Shown: positions 44,775 through 55,064 of the stretch, piece by piece
Position numbering within the stretch: the first letter of the stretch is position 1
Layout of the letters: each line of letters opens with the position of its first letter
NCBI RefSeq assembly: GCF_029215995.1
Contig: NZ_JAEMVB010000007.1
Location: forward strand, 1 to 64,000
DNA length: 64,000 nt
From: Sulfurimonas sp. SAG-AH-194-L11
Lineage (GTDB): Bacteria; Campylobacterota; Campylobacteria; Campylobacterales; Sulfurimonadaceae
Direction of reading: 5' to 3'
Program-made: the position numbers and the translations under genes
Notes under the pieces: model-generated
What the model saw: the letters and a program-made list of their open reading frames with translations, nothing else
Told to the model about the DNA's origin: nothing
Database searches by the model: none

Positions 44775-47107
44775 TATCTAAGGCCTATGCCTAACTCACT
44801 TTTGAGTGCTGATAAAACAGCATCCATAGCAGAAGTGATATCTTCTTCTTCAAGTGTTTTATCATTAGACTGAAGTACAAAACGCAGACTCAGACTCATA
44901 TCTTCACCTAAAGACTCATCACTGTACTTATCAACAGGATAAAAACGAATAAGATTATCAATATCTGCTGCATTTATTACAGCTTTTACTTTTTCATATG
45001 ACATAGTTTTTGGCATAATTACACTTAGATCTCTAAAAGAAGCTTGATACTTAGATGTTTTATGTGCTATCTTCAGTCCATGTGGGATTTTTGAAAAATC
45101 AAGTTCACACATGAAAGTAACATCTAAATCATAATCTTTTTCAACAGTTGGATGCACACGAAAAAGCTCTCCGATTACATTCCCTTCAATTAAGACTTCA
45201 GCTGATTGAAAATCATGAGAAAGAGAGTGAACTGTTTTACTTTCGCGAAGTTCTACTGCACCTACTACATCAGAAATTTTTTGTACAAAGTATGCAAAGT
45301 CTACTTTTGAGGGTTTACCTGCATTTGCCAAGTTCTCATTTTCTCTGTCTCCACTAAAAATGAATGCCATCTTATAAGACTCATTACGCTCAGGTGTAAA
45401 GACAGAACCTATTTCAAAAAGTCTTACAGATGGATAACCATTTTTTACATTGTTAGATGCTGATTTTAAAAGACCTGTTAAAAGTGTAGGTCTAAGAGTA
45501 TCAAGTGTTTGCACGATTGGGTTTAAAAGTTCTAACTCTTTTTTAGTAGTCTCAAATCCATACTTATTTAAAGTTTTCTTCTCATCAAATACAAAATGAA
45601 TAGCTTCATAAAATCCATTATTAGCACCGCGATGTCTAAAAATAGAACGTTTTTTATACTCAAAGTAGTTATCTTCTAAACGATTATCTTCTGTTAAAAC
45701 AAATGGTTTTGATGGAATATTATCAATCCCAACCATACGAACTATCTCTTCAACGATATCTTGCTTATTTACAATATCGTGACGGAATTGAGGTACAGAT
45801 ATTATGAAACTATCTAGAGAAGATTTAGATGTATTAAATCCAAGATTTTTAAGTATTTTACTTACTACAATCTTATCAATCTCAGCACCAATTATCTCAT
45901 CTATCTCTTGTTTTGTAATACTTACAATTTTTTCATTATATGTATTTGTAAGTTCTATTCTTCCACTAAATGTAGATGAGACAGAGTTTGATTCTATTAA
46001 GTCTACACAGTATGAAAGTCCAGCTTCTAGTTCGGGTTCACTTCCTCTTGAAGTTTTATAAAAGAAAGGACCTGATTCTATCTTAGATTCTGACATCTTT
46101 TTACTGATAATATCTGGTGGGATATACGAAGCTTCAAGTAAAATAGTTCCCTCTTCTTTTTTAGGTTTAGAGACATCTTTTTGTACTATCCCAACAATAG
46201 ATGCGGTCTCTTTACCTTCAATAGTTGCATAACCATTCTCATCTTCACTTAAAATCACTTGTGCAATTTTATCTTCTTCACCCGTGCAGAAAAATTCATG
46301 TTCATATGCTCTTAAAATCACACCTGTACTCTGCGTTACATAAAGTAGCATCTTTTCTACTTTACATTTTCTCTCTTCTTCAATCTGTGCTAGTCTTAGA
46401 GTGATTAAAGTTGGTACCTTTAAATCTTTTAGCGAGAGTGCTTTATAACTCAGGTTTACATTTAAGTTTTTTTCATGTGAAAGAGCAAATACTCTTCCAA
46501 TCCCACGTTTATCATCATTATCAGTAACAACATACTCTTTTATCGGTCGATCAAATGCAGCAGAAAGATCACGGGCAACACCACGAATACTCAAACAGTC
46601 TCCACGATTAGCAGTCAGTTCTATATCTATTAAATCATCATTAAAGAGTGGATTTGTACTTACTTCGTCTCCGAGTTTACACTCACCCATACTATCATCT
46701 ATCTCTAAAATGCCCTTACCCGTATCAGCAAGACCAAGTTCAGATGCCGCACAAATCATACCATCAGAATCAACACCGCGAAGTTTTACAGGTTTTATCA
46801 CTAAACCACTTGGCATATTTGCACCAAGTGTCGCTACCGCTACTGTGAGCCCAACTCTAACATTAGAAGCACCACAAACAATCTGGCGTATTGATGAACC
46901 TATGTCAACTTGACATACATTAAGCTTATCCGCATCTGGGTGTTTTTCACACTCGAGAACTTTACCAAAAACTATTTTCTTTGGTACTCTATATTCTACT
47001 ATCCTATCAACTTCTAAACCTATACTATTAAAAGTCTTCGCGATTTCTTGTGTAGATATCCCACTAAGATCTATCCATTCATTTAACCAAGATCTAGTAA
47101 CTATCAT
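44774..47107 (-). CDS. pheT: Phenylalanyl-tRNA synthetase beta subunit
   Basis: The 777-residue protein has an N-terminal tRNA-binding OB domain (about 39-150, '[19 protein letters not shown]'), B3/B4 and B5 domains, the catalytic-like core ('[17 protein letters not shown]', about 430-460) and a C-terminal FDX-ACB domain (about 690-777, '[18 protein letters not shown]'). It is the full-length bacterial subunit and pairs with PheS. It overlaps pheS by 4 bp. Confidence 0.97.
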   Translation of the reverse strand: MIVTRSWLNEWIDLSGISTQEIAKTFNSIGLEVDRIVEYRVPKKIVFGKVLECEKHPDADKLNVCQVDIGSSIRQIVCGASNVRVGLTVAVATLGANMPSGLVIKPVKLRGVDSDGMICAASELGLADTGKGILEIDDSMGECKLGDEVSTNPLFNDDLIDIELTANRGDCLSIRGVARDLSAAFDRPIKEYVVTDNDDKRGIGRVFALSHEKNLNVNLSYKALSLKDLKVPTLITLRLAQIEEERKCKVEKMLLYVTQSTGVILRAYEHEFFCTGEEDKIAQVILSEDENGYATIEGKETASIVGIVQKDVSKPKKEEGTILLEASYIPPDIISKKMSESKIESGPFFYKTSRGSEPELEAGLSYCVDLIESNSVSSTFSGRIELTNTYNEKIVSITKQEIDEIIGAEIDKIVVSKILKNLGFNTSKSSLDSFIISVPQFRHDIVNKQDIVEEIVRMVGIDNIPSKPFVLTEDNRLEDNYFEYKKRSIFRHRGANNGFYEAIHFVFDEKKTLNKYGFETTKKELELLNPIVQTLDTLRPTLLTGLLKSASNNVKNGYPSVRLFEIGSVFTPERNESYKMAFIFSGDRENENLANAGKPSKVDFAYFVQKISDVVGAVELRESKTVHSLSHDFQSAEVLIEGNVIGELFRVHPTVEKDYDLDVTFMCELDFSKIPHGLKIAHKTSKYQASFRDLSVIMPKTMSYEKVKAVINAADIDNLIRFYPVDKYSDESLGEDMSLSLRFVLQSNDKTLEEEDITSAMDAVLSALKSELGIGLR

Positions 47108-48096
47108 TGAAATTGCTCCAGTAATTTAATATCGCCTTCAAAAAGTGAACGAAGGTCGCCAATTTGATGAATAAGCATTGCAAAACGCTCGACTCCAAGT
47201 CCAAAAGCATAACCACTAACATCTTTATAGTTTACAGCTTCAAAGACATTTGGGTCTACTATTCCACAACCTAGAACTTCTAACCAACCAGTGTGTGAAC
47301 ATACACGACACCCCTCACCCTTACAAAAAACACAAGATATGTCTACTTCAGCAGATGGCTCTGTAAAGGGAAAAAATGATGGACGAAAACGCACTTCAAC
47401 CTCACCAAACATATACTTTAAAAAATCTTCTAAGATAAACTTCAAGTTAGCAAAAGATACTGTCCCTTCTTTATCTACTAAAAGACCCTCTACTTGATGA
47501 AACATAGGAGTATGAGTAAGGTCGTAATCACGACGAAAAACTGCACCTGGTGCTATCATACGAATAGGTGGTTTACTAGCCATCATTGTTCTAATCTGAA
47601 CAGGAGATGTATGTGTACGAAGCATCATTTCATCTTTAAAATAAAATGTATCTTGCATATCGCGTGCCGGATGATACTTTGGAAGATTTAATGCTTCAAA
47701 GTTGTTAAAATCATCTTCTACTATTTGACCAGTTTTAACAGCAAAGTTCATAGATGAAAAATACTCTACAATTCTATCCATTGTCTCCATGACAGGATGT
47801 AGTGCTCCTGCTTGACTAGATGTGCTAAACATAGAAACATCAATAGCTTCTGCTTTCATAGCCACCATAAGTGCCTCTGTTTGTAGCGTTATCTTTTTTG
47901 CAGTAAATTCATTCATTAGAGCAGCTTTATGAGTGTTTAACTCTTTAGCAAGCTTGCCCTTTTCTTGACCTGAAAGATCTTTCATCTTTGCAAATTCTGC
48001 GGCTAAAATGCCTTTTTTTCCGAATACACAAATACGAATCTCTTCTAGAGTTTCAACACTTAATGCATCGTTAATTTTATCATACCACTCTTTCAA
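47104..48096 (-). CDS. pheS: Phenylalanyl-tRNA synthetase alpha subunit
   Basis: The protein has 330 residues if it starts at the TTG at 48096, with GGAGA about eight bases upstream; that start lines up with H. pylori PheS, from memory, whereas a longer ATG frame to 48153 adds 19 hydrophobic residues. Class II synthetase motifs are clear: '[18 protein letters not shown]' (motif 2) and '[11 protein letters not shown]' (motif 3). A zinc-ribbon-like '[17 protein letters not shown]' lies near the C-terminus, as in other bacterial PheS proteins with this insert. Confidence 0.95.
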   Translation of the reverse strand: MKEWYDKINDALSVETLEEIRICVFGKKGILAAEFAKMKDLSGQEKGKLAKELNTHKAALMNEFTAKKITLQTEALMVAMKAEAIDVSMFSTSSQAGALHPVMETMDRIVEYFSSMNFAVKTGQIVEDDFNNFEALNLPKYHPARDMQDTFYFKDEMMLRTHTSPVQIRTMMASKPPIRMIAPGAVFRRDYDLTHTPMFHQVEGLLVDKEGTVSFANLKFILEDFLKYMFGEVEVRFRPSFFPFTEPSAEVDISCVFCKGEGCRVCSHTGWLEVLGCGIVDPNVFEAVNYKDVSGYAFGLGVERFAMLIHQIGDLRSLFEGDIKLLEQFQ

Positions 48097-48264
48097 TATA
48101 GAGTCTCCATAGATAAGTATGTGTACATAAACAATTAAACTATTTATACCCACTAACTTTAATAAATTTTAAATAGATTATATAAAAACATTACTAATAA
48201 AGAGCTTCATTTACTATAATTTGTGATACAATAAGTGATACTTAAACTTAAGGAAATAAATAAT

Positions 48265-48621
48265 ATGTGTCTATTTTGTAAAATTATAAACAAAGAAATC
48301 CCTTCAAACATTATCGCCGAAAATGATGACTTTTTAGCATTTCATGATATCAACCCAAAAGCACCAGTTCATATTCTAGCAATACCAAAAAAACATGTTG
48401 ATAGTTTTATAGAAGTTTCTCCTGAGACTATGGCAGGAATGACAAGTTTTATTCAAAATATCGCTAAAACTGTAAAAATAGATACAACTGGATATAGAGT
48501 CATCACAAACATAGGAGACAATGGAGGTCAAGAGGTTAAGCACTTGCACTTTCACATTCTAGGTGGAGCAAAACTAAAGTGGGGACACTTTAGTGATGCA
48601 GACCCTAAAAACAACCTCTAA
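48265..48621 (+). CDS. HIT-family nucleotide-binding protein
   Basis: The 118-residue protein starts at the ATG at 48265 (AAGGA nine bases upstream). It has the HIT catalytic triad HLHFHILGG (about residues 100-108), and an N-terminal CxxC (MCLFCKI) of the HINT/protein-kinase-C-inhibitor-like branch. Members hydrolyse aminoacyl or phosphoramidate adenylates. Divergent from pheS with a 168-bp gap; it occupies the same position as H. pylori HP0404. Confidence 0.93.
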   Translation: MCLFCKIINKEIPSNIIAENDDFLAFHDINPKAPVHILAIPKKHVDSFIEVSPETMAGMTSFIQNIAKTVKIDTTGYRVITNIGDNGGQEVKHLHFHILGGAKLKWGHFSDADPKNNL

Positions 48622-48635
48622 ATCTATGAAAGAAT

Positions 48636-48654
48636 ACTAGAAAAAACTTCTAGT
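48636..48654. terminator. Short hairpin between HIT gene and small membrane gene
   Basis: ACTAGAA (48636-48642), loop AAAAC, TTCTAGT (48648-48654). On the minus strand the stem contains the stop codon of the 38-aa gene; on the plus strand it follows the HIT gene by 15 bp. A 7-bp stem is weak. Confidence 0.35.
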
Positions 48655-48753
48655 GTTCTCACCCCACTCCCTACCTCTAATCATCATTGTAAATTCATAA
48701 GCTATCATTCCTAAAACCACTGTTGCCATTAAGACCATTGTCATTTCAAACAT
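48637..48753 (-). CDS. Small predicted membrane protein, 38 aa
   Basis: An ATG at 48753 preceded by a strong AAGGAG, six bases away, opens a 38-residue frame with one hydrophobic, Met-rich helix (about residues 4-23, 'MTMVLMATVVLGMIAYEF') and a charged tail (MIRGREWGENTRSFF). The protein is probably an inner-membrane single-pass peptide with the tail in the cytoplasm. No family is recognised. It is convergent with the HIT gene. The 48780-48970 stretch upstream holds only a hairpin. Confidence 0.6.
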   Translation of the reverse strand: MFEMTMVLMATVVLGMIAYEFTMMIRGREWGENTRSFF

Positions 48754-48910
48754 AGGATACTCCTTGATTATTTATTACTCTTATTGTAAAGAATTATTCA
48801 AAAAAAGATGAAAAATATGGCAAAATGCAATGGAATTAAAGAAAATTTAGAAAAAATGAAAATGAATTGAGGATATCAGTAAGTTAAAAAGAACAAAATA
48901 GTTCTAGGCG

Positions 48911-48949
48911 CTCTTCATAAAAGCATGGCTTTAGCCAGCTGTTGAAGAG
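48911..48949. other. Structured hairpin in the 220-bp gap before the OsmC-like gene end
   Basis: CTCTTCA (48911-48917) pairs with TGAAGAG (48943-48949), and inside it TGGCT (48926-48930) with AGCCA (48933-48937). Next to it, at 48961-48972, stands the 12-mer AATAACTTCATA (minus strand), which also occurs in the fold-back element at 22213-22224. It could be a terminator of the OsmC-like gene or a remnant of a repeat family. Confidence 0.4.
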
Positions 48950-48973
48950 TAACGACGAAATATGAAGTTATTT

Positions 48974-49438
48974 TTAGCTTGGGCAGCTTTCGATTTCACC
49001 CATGTCTATTGTACTACCCTGACCTGAAATAACTTTCTCATTCTCACAGATAACATTACCATTATGAGTAATAGAATAAGAAAGAGCTGTAGTATCACGA
49101 ATCGTATTTAAAGTTGAACAATATGTCTCAATAGAAGCCATTACCCATCTCTTAGCCATAATATCATCAGCATCTGAATTAAAGTTATATGTTAAATGAA
49201 GAGTCTCAAATTTAGCAGGATGCGGCTCTGCACGAACTACTTCACCATCTACCACTAAATCAGTTACAGTTTTACCTTGATTTTTTGGCATCATGATTAA
49301 ATCAGTTGCACTACAAGTAATAATACCTGATAAAAAATATTCTATTGGTGAGATTGTTGGACAATCAATAATAAAACTACCTTTAGCAGTCTTAGCCTCA
49401 AATTTCATTGCATCTTTATGTGTTATAGTTACTTTCAT
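48974..49438 (-). CDS. OsmC/Ohr-family protein
   Basis: The 154-residue protein follows the OsmC fold: 'SPIEYFLSGIITCSATDLIMM' at the helix with a Cys, and 'LHLTYNF' strands with the usual middle region. The two redox cysteines of true Ohr/OsmC peroxidases are not clearly both present; a second Cys occurs in 'IETYCSTLNTI' and 'ESCPS' ends the protein. A peroxide- or thiol-related role is plausible, but substrate is unknown. It lies 5 bp after argH. Confidence 0.85.
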   Translation of the reverse strand: MKVTITHKDAMKFEAKTAKGSFIIDCPTISPIEYFLSGIITCSATDLIMMPKNQGKTVTDLVVDGEVVRAEPHPAKFETLHLTYNFNSDADDIMAKRWVMASIETYCSTLNTIRDTTALSYSITHNGNVICENEKVISGQGSTIDMGEIESCPS

Positions 49439-49443
49439 AATTT

Positions 49444-50826
49444 TTATTTTCCTTCTAAGTAGTTTTTAAAATATTCTAATTGCTCTTTCGTTCTTTGGGT
49501 CGCCGTTCCACCTTCAGATGTTCTTGCATTCATTGAGTGACGAAGACCTAAGTATGGCATCACATCTTCGTTTATACGAGCATCAATCTCTTTGAAGTAT
49601 TTAAAGTCCATTTTTGAGATGTCAGTTTTTAACTCTTCACCCTTAGCAACAGCACGGCCAGTTATAAAGTGTGCTTCACGGAATGGAATGTCACACTTCT
49701 CAACTAAGTAATCAGCTAAATCTGTAGCAGACAAATGCCCAACCCCACAAGCTGATTCCATATTATGAGCTTTTACTTCCATAGTTTTGATAGCTTCTTT
49801 AAGAATTTCAAGTGAAATAGTTGCAGTCTCTACTGCATCAAAAACACCTTCCTTATCTTCTTGGGTGTCTTTGTTATATGCTAAAGGAAGTCCTTTCATA
49901 ACTGTTAAAAGTCCCATAAGAGCACCATAAACACGACCAGTTTTACCACGAAGAAGTTCTGGAACATCTGGATTTTTCTTTTGTGGCATAATAGAACTAC
50001 CTGTTGAGTACTCATCGCTAAGTTCAACAAATCCGAATTCATAAGAAGACCACATTACAAGCTCTTCACTTAAACGAGATATATGCATCATCATCGTTGA
50101 GATATTAAAAAGAATCTCTAAAGCAAAATCTCTATCACTTACAGTATCTAAGCAGTTAATACTGACACTATCAAACCCTAAAAGTTCAGCAGTCATACCA
50201 CGGTCAACATTATGTGGAGTTCCAGCTAGTGCAGCACAACCAAGAGGAGAGATATTATTGCGTTTATGTGAGTCTTCAAAACGAGCGATATCGCGTTTAA
50301 ACATAGAAAGATAAGCACCTAAATGAAAAGCAAAATTAATAGGCTGTGCATGTTGTAAGTGTGTCATACCTGGAATAAGTGTTTCGGTATGTTTGTCTGC
50401 AACAACTATAATTTCTTGCATAAGAAGTTTGAGACCATTTACTATTTCTAAATTTTGGCGAAGAACATAACGTCTAAAATCAACTGCTACTTGGTCATTA
50501 CGACTACGTGCAGTATGAAGTTTTTTACCAGCATCACCAATAATGGCAGTTAAACGCTTCTCAATTCCCATATGTAAATCTTCATCAGCTATATTCCACT
50601 CAAACTCATCAGCTTCGATTTCTCTTCTTACTTGATTTAAACCATCTGTAATTAAGATTAACTCCTCAGTTGTTAAAATACCCTGCTTTGCAAGCATTGC
50701 TGCATGAGCTAAAGAACCTTCTATATCTTCTTTATATAATTTTCTATCATACATTATAGAAGCATTAAACTTATCTAACAGACTTGAAGCACTCGCACTA
50801 AAGCGACCTGACCACATTTTATCCAT
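49444..50826 (-). CDS. argH: Argininosuccinate lyase
   Basis: The 460-residue protein has the fumarase-family signature '[12 protein letters not shown]' (about 281-292) and '[15 protein letters not shown]' near residue 105, both with catalytic or substrate-binding roles. It cleaves argininosuccinate to arginine and fumarate. It starts at the ATG at 50826, and the upstream 190-bp gap holds a hairpin at 50977-51000 belonging to the next gene. No other arginine gene but argB is nearby. Confidence 0.97.
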   Translation of the reverse strand: MDKMWSGRFSASASSLLDKFNASIMYDRKLYKEDIEGSLAHAAMLAKQGILTTEELILITDGLNQVRREIEADEFEWNIADEDLHMGIEKRLTAIIGDAGKKLHTARSRNDQVAVDFRRYVLRQNLEIVNGLKLLMQEIIVVADKHTETLIPGMTHLQHAQPINFAFHLGAYLSMFKRDIARFEDSHKRNNISPLGCAALAGTPHNVDRGMTAELLGFDSVSINCLDTVSDRDFALEILFNISTMMMHISRLSEELVMWSSYEFGFVELSDEYSTGSSIMPQKKNPDVPELLRGKTGRVYGALMGLLTVMKGLPLAYNKDTQEDKEGVFDAVETATISLEILKEAIKTMEVKAHNMESACGVGHLSATDLADYLVEKCDIPFREAHFITGRAVAKGEELKTDISKMDFKYFKEIDARINEDVMPYLGLRHSMNARTSEGGTATQRTKEQLEYFKNYLEGK

Positions 50827-50976
50827 GTTGGTTTCTCCGATTTTTAAAAGTTTGATATTTTAGCAAAATAAGGTGATTTTACAAAGAGAAAGAGAGTAAG
50901 TAGCAGTTAAATCCAAGAAAAGAATTTTTATAGCTTTTAGAGATGCTAAGTAATAGGGTATTCTGTGATAAGTAAT

Positions 50977-51000
50977 GTATAGGGACAAAAGTCCTTATAC
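50977..51000 (-). terminator. Hairpin after the small cytochrome, repeat of the 811-826 core
   Basis: GTATAGGGAC (50977-50986), loop AAAA, GTCCTTATAC (50991-51000) form a 10-bp stem with one G-U pair. The core AGGGACAAAAGTCC is the same as at 811-824. A TAAGTAATAGG run at 50947-50957 also matches the end of the fold-back element. Likely a transcription stop for the cytochrome gene at 51019-51354. Confidence 0.5.
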
Positions 51001-51018
51001 TAGAGAGAAAGGTAATCT

Positions 51019-51354
51019 TTAATTACAAGCTGGTACATTACCACTATCTTTTGCATATTCAACAAGGAATTGTTTTAAGTGTTTAGACTTTTTTGAGTAC
51101 TTTTTACTCTTAAAGTATTTCCAAGATTTTTTTGCTTTTTTCTTTTTTAAATGCAAGGTAGCTAAAGGTTTACCTTTTTTCTTCATCCACTTTTTCCACT
51201 TTCTCATTTTGTATTCTGATACAAAACTTTGCCCACCATCATGGCACTTTAAACATTTTTTAACAAAAATTCTCTGCCCTTTATAAAGAGCTGCATTCGC
51301 TGTAGTAAGCGAAAAAATAGTGAGAGATAAAAGAATTAATACAAATTTAGTCAT
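51019..51354 (-). CDS. Small mono-heme c-type cytochrome-like protein
   Basis: The 111-residue protein has a signal peptide (residues 1-21), one heme site CLKCH (about 34-38) and a very Lys-rich C-terminal half ('KKKKAKKSWKYFKSKKYSKK'). The basic surface suggests docking to an acidic redox partner or the membrane. The axial Met is not obvious, though 'YKMRKW' offers one. Periplasmic electron carrier; partner unknown. Confidence 0.8.
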   Translation of the reverse strand: MTKFVLILLSLTIFSLTTANAALYKGQRIFVKKCLKCHDGGQSFVSEYKMRKWKKWMKKKGKPLATLHLKKKKAKKSWKYFKSKKYSKKSKHLKQFLVEYAKDSGNVPACN

Positions 51355-51448
51355 ATGCTACCTTTTAAAATTATAATTCTATCTTACATTAGAAATTATT
51401 ATAAAATCCTTATATCATAAAGATATCACATATAAAGTCACAAACTAA

Positions 51449-53263
51449 TTACAATTGATACTTTTTGTTTAAATTTTCTTCTAAATCCCATAAAGACTTT
51501 TCTTTTAAAGTTTGAATAACACTCTGACTACAAATAACATCATCAGGCCACTCTCGCATAAAGCCATCTATACCCGACTTATTTGTTCCATCTATCCCAA
51601 CCATAAGGCCAGATATAAAGATATCTCTTAATGCATCCATATTATTTGTAACTCTCCAGATCAGCATATATGAGTTAAAAATATCATTTGCTTTGTCATC
51701 AACAAAGACAACTATTCGAATATGTGGACTTAACTCGATCAAGGCATCAAAGTAAACTCTTGCATTCTTAGCTTTTTTCAATGAAATAACTGTGATAGGA
51801 TTATTAGTTCGTATCATATACTGATGAAGATTAACACTCTCTGGAATAATCTCTTTTACTTTAATGAGTAGTTCACTATCGTTTAAAAGATTTGGTGCTT
51901 CTACAACTTTTGCAGCAGTTGCATCTATACCTAGTTTCCCACCCACAAGTGTCTCTGGTGAAGAGTGATCTAGTGCATCTAAAATACCTTCAGTTATAAA
52001 CATAGACTTTGGCGTAAAACGGTTCAGTACATAAGTAGCAAATGATTCATAGTTATCTAGAGAAGGAGCTTTTTCATCTACAAAAATTGCATGCTTGACA
52101 AAACTCATCTGTCCTGCACCCCAAAAAGCATGCATGAACTGCTTCGCATGCCCTTTATAAAGTGGTTGCATTTTTGCAAGTATGAGGTTGTGAAAACCTG
52201 CATTTTCTGGCATATGATAATCAAGTAAATCAGGCACAGTAGTTTTTAAGAGTGGAAAAAATATTTTGCCTGTAGCCCAGCCCATATACTTATCTTCTAA
52301 AGGTGGTTTTCCCACAACAGTTGCTAAAAAAGTAGGCTCTTTTTTCATCGTTATAGCAGATACTTCCATCACAGGGTATGGCTCTTCTAAGGTATAGTAA
52401 CCTGTATGATCTCCAAAAGGACCCTCTATCTTCATCTGGGTTGTATCAACCCAACCCTCTATAACATAATCCACATCTTTAGGAATATATAAAGGTGTTG
52501 TAAGAGATTTAACTAGTTGTGCAGGTTTTTTGGTTATAAGCCCATACATAAGTAACTCATTCACACCATAAGGAAGAGGTGCAGTTGCACACCATGTATA
52601 AAGCGGATTTCCACCTATAGCTACAGTTACAGGCATCTTTTTGCCAGCTTTTTGATACTGGTCAAAAAAGTGTGAACTATCTTTATGAATCTGCCAATGC
52701 ATTCCTAAATGATTTTTATCATACACTTGAAGTCTATACATTCCAAGGTTTACCATCTCACCATCAAGGCTTTGTGTATAAACCTGCCCCATTGTTATAA
52801 AGGGACCACCATCTTGCTCCCAAGTTGTTAAAACTGGTAGTGAAGTAAGATCTATTTCATCTTCAAAGAACTGTACCTCTTGGCATGCACCCTCACCTTT
52901 AAGTCGTTTAGGAAAGATATTTTTTAGAGAAAATAGCTCTTTTGCCATATTTAGCTTACCCATAAAGCCCGAAGGTGGTTTCATATGTAAAAGGTTTGTT
53001 ATCTCATCTGCTACAGACTCAATTGTTCTTCCAAAAAGGAGTTCACACCGTTTGTATGAACCAAAGACATTCATCAGTATCGGTTCATTGAACTTTTTAT
53101 TTGATTTTTTATCTACTACATTTGTAAAAAGAAGTGCTTTACCACCATTCTCTTTTTTCACCTCTGCATAGGCTAAGTGAGAGACTTCAAGATATATGTC
53201 TAACGCTTCATCTATAACTTTTAGTTCATCATGCTTTTTGAGTAAAGCGATAGTTGTTTTCAT
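51449..53263 (-). CDS. UbiD-family decarboxylase, probably menaquinone (futalosine) pathway
   Basis: The 604-residue protein has UbiD-family features, including 'GPFGDHTGYYTLEEPYPVM' (catalytic/prFMN region) and 'LGMYRLQVYDKNHLGMHWQ'. Its long C-terminal part and the host phylum suggest the menaquinone-biosynthesis decarboxylase of the futalosine route (as H. pylori HP0396, from memory). It would need the prenyl-FMN made by a UbiX-type partner, which is not in the window. It starts 4 bp before hemC and ends 90 bp before the cytochrome. Confidence 0.85.
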   Translation of the reverse strand: MKTTIALLKKHDELKVIDEALDIYLEVSHLAYAEVKKENGGKALLFTNVVDKKSNKKFNEPILMNVFGSYKRCELLFGRTIESVADEITNLLHMKPPSGFMGKLNMAKELFSLKNIFPKRLKGEGACQEVQFFEDEIDLTSLPVLTTWEQDGGPFITMGQVYTQSLDGEMVNLGMYRLQVYDKNHLGMHWQIHKDSSHFFDQYQKAGKKMPVTVAIGGNPLYTWCATAPLPYGVNELLMYGLITKKPAQLVKSLTTPLYIPKDVDYVIEGWVDTTQMKIEGPFGDHTGYYTLEEPYPVMEVSAITMKKEPTFLATVVGKPPLEDKYMGWATGKIFFPLLKTTVPDLLDYHMPENAGFHNLILAKMQPLYKGHAKQFMHAFWGAGQMSFVKHAIFVDEKAPSLDNYESFATYVLNRFTPKSMFITEGILDALDHSSPETLVGGKLGIDATAAKVVEAPNLLNDSELLIKVKEIIPESVNLHQYMIRTNNPITVISLKKAKNARVYFDALIELSPHIRIVVFVDDKANDIFNSYMLIWRVTNNMDALRDIFISGLMVGIDGTNKSGIDGFMREWPDDVICSQSVIQTLKEKSLWDLEENLNKKYQL

Positions 53264-53267
53264 CTAC

Positions 53268-54227
53268 TTATAATCTTTGTGGCATTTCATCTTTAAATGC
53301 TATCTTTTGTGCATCTTTTAGCAGTGTTAATGCACCTGCATCTATCATCTTTTGTGCAAGTTGTGCACCTAGATTTTCACATTCGCTTAAAGGTTTTATC
53401 ACTTTTTCTTGCATTATATTTGTTCCATCAGGAAAACCTAGCATCACTCTAAATGTAACTTCTCCTGCATTTACAACAGCGTTACACGCAACAGGGGCTG
53501 AGCACCCTGCCCCAATCTTAGAGATAAACTGGCGTTCTATCTCTGTACATGCATAAGTATCTTCATCTTTAAGTGACTGTGCAATCTCACGAATTTTCTC
53601 ATTACCTTGTACTATTTCAATTCCTAAAGCAGCTTGACCCATAGGAGGTATCATCATATCAAGAGAGAGTTTCTGTGTAAAAGGGATATCTTTTAGTAAA
53701 TCTAAACGATTTAAACCTATCCAAGCAAGAATAATAGCATCATATTGTCCCTCACTTAGCTTACGAAGTCTTGTGTTTACATTTCCTCTTAAGTCTTTTA
53801 CTTTGAGATCAGGTCTCTGCTGGAGTAGTTGCATACGTCGTCTTAGACTTGTCGTTCCAACAACAGCACCCTGAGGTAACTCTTCTAAACTCTTGTAAGT
53901 ATGCGATAAAAACACATCACTTTGATCTTGTCTTTGTGTTACTGCAACAAGCTCTAAACCCTCAGGGATATATGTAGGAACATCTTTAAGTGAATGGACT
54001 GCTATATCTGCTTCGCCCGCAAGCATGGCATCTTCGAGTTCTTTAGTAAAATGTCCTTTACCACCGATAAGGGCAAGAGGTTTATCTAAAATCTTATCTC
54101 CATTACTCACTATTTTATTAAGGACTACTTCTATACCAGGATATGAAGTCTCTATACGCTCTTTAATGTGATATGCTTGCCACAGTGCTAAATCGGAAAC
54201 TCTCGTTGCTATTGTTATTTTTTTCAT
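53268..54227 (-). CDS. hemC: Porphobilinogen deaminase (hydroxymethylbilane synthase)
   Basis: The 319-residue protein shows 'ATRVSDLALWQA', 'HSLKDVPTYIPEGL' (catalytic Asp region), 'TTSLRRRMQLL' and the dipyrromethane-cofactor Cys in 'KIGAGCSAPVAC' (C242). It polymerises four porphobilinogen units toward heme. It overlaps nothing but lies 4 bp from both neighbours. With hemA, it is part of a tetrapyrrole gene cluster that also carries proS. Confidence 0.97.
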   Translation of the reverse strand: MKKITIATRVSDLALWQAYHIKERIETSYPGIEVVLNKIVSNGDKILDKPLALIGGKGHFTKELEDAMLAGEADIAVHSLKDVPTYIPEGLELVAVTQRQDQSDVFLSHTYKSLEELPQGAVVGTTSLRRRMQLLQQRPDLKVKDLRGNVNTRLRKLSEGQYDAIILAWIGLNRLDLLKDIPFTQKLSLDMMIPPMGQAALGIEIVQGNEKIREIAQSLKDEDTYACTEIERQFISKIGAGCSAPVACNAVVNAGEVTFRVMLGFPDGTNIMQEKVIKPLSECENLGAQLAQKMIDAGALTLLKDAQKIAFKDEMPQRL

Positions 54228-54230
54228 AAA

Positions 54231-55064
54231 TTATTCTGCTGTCTTATATTTTTTTCTTGTTTTATCTATTTTACCATTAAAGTAGATAGTTGGTGTGCCA
54301 CTCACAAATAGGTTTGTAGCAAAATCAGTATCATGATTAATTGCGGCAGTCACAGATGGGTCTTTAAGATCTTTCTCTGTCACATGAGAACCTACAACTT
54401 TATTAAAAGCACTCAGTATAACACTTACATTTAGCTCTTTAGGATTCACAACTATGTCATACATATTTATATTTACATCTTTTACACCTGCTCTGTGAGC
54501 TACAACTGCTGCTCTAGTAATAATAGCTGATGCAGGGTGAATACGAAGCAGTGGAAAGTGATAGTAATAGACTGCAAATTTTTCAGGATACTTTTTCATA
54601 AACTTGAGTGCATCTGGAGCGAAATCTTTACAAAATGGACATAAGGGATCTGAAAATATTGCCACTTTGTATTTGGCATTTTCATTACCATAAATGAGAT
54701 TTTCTTTAGAGTACGCAGAAGCCTTAATATCTGGTTTAACTTCATCTTCATAGTTATCACCATTATTAAGATTTGTAAGTTTTTCTGTTATCATAGTGCC
54801 ATTTGAGAACCATATATGTTTCTGTTTTATAAGTTCTCTAGGTTTACTTTTAAGGGTTGCCTTTAAGCCTACTATATAAGCATTCCAGTTTTTCATACCC
54901 TCAAGTGGTTTTACCTCTTCAACTTTTACTTCAATAGTTTTTATATTTGGATTATCTTCATACTTCTCAGTTAAGTAACGCTCTAGTTTTTCACTTGTAG
55001 TTTTAGCATATGAAAGACTAGTTAATAGTAGTGTTATTGCTAATAATTTCAACATCAATGACAT
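54231..55064 (-). CDS. Periplasmic DsbA/DsbC/DsbG-like thiol protein
   Basis: The 277-residue protein has a signal peptide (about 1-20), an N-terminal domain of ~110 residues and a thioredoxin domain with CPFC (in 'SDPLCPFCKDFAP', about residues 141-144) and cis-Pro 'SGTPTIYFNG'. The two-domain plan resembles DsbC/DsbG, but the C-terminal fold also fits DsbA-type oxidoreductases. The ATG at 55064 has AAAGGA upstream and lies inside the end of the FxsA-like gene (47 bp overlap). Role: folding or reduction of periplasmic thiols, perhaps cytochrome apoproteins. Confidence 0.85.
   Translation of the reverse strand: MSLMLKLLAITLLLTSLSYAKTTSEKLERYLTEKYEDNPNIKTIEVKVEEVKPLEGMKNWNAYIVGLKATLKSKPRELIKQKHIWFSNGTMITEKLTNLNNGDNYEDEVKPDIKASAYSKENLIYGNENAKYKVAIFSDPLCPFCKDFAPDALKFMKKYPEKFAVYYYHFPLLRIHPASAIITRAAVVAHRAGVKDVNINMYDIVVNPKELNVSVILSAFNKVVGSHVTEKDLKDPSVTAAINHDTDFATNLFVSGTPTIYFNGKIDKTRKKYKTAE

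Noticed and set aside
48235-48264. HIT gene starting at the in-frame ATG at 48235
   Set aside because: The ATG at 48265 has AAGGA at correct distance and gives the usual MCLFCKI start; the upstream extension has neither.
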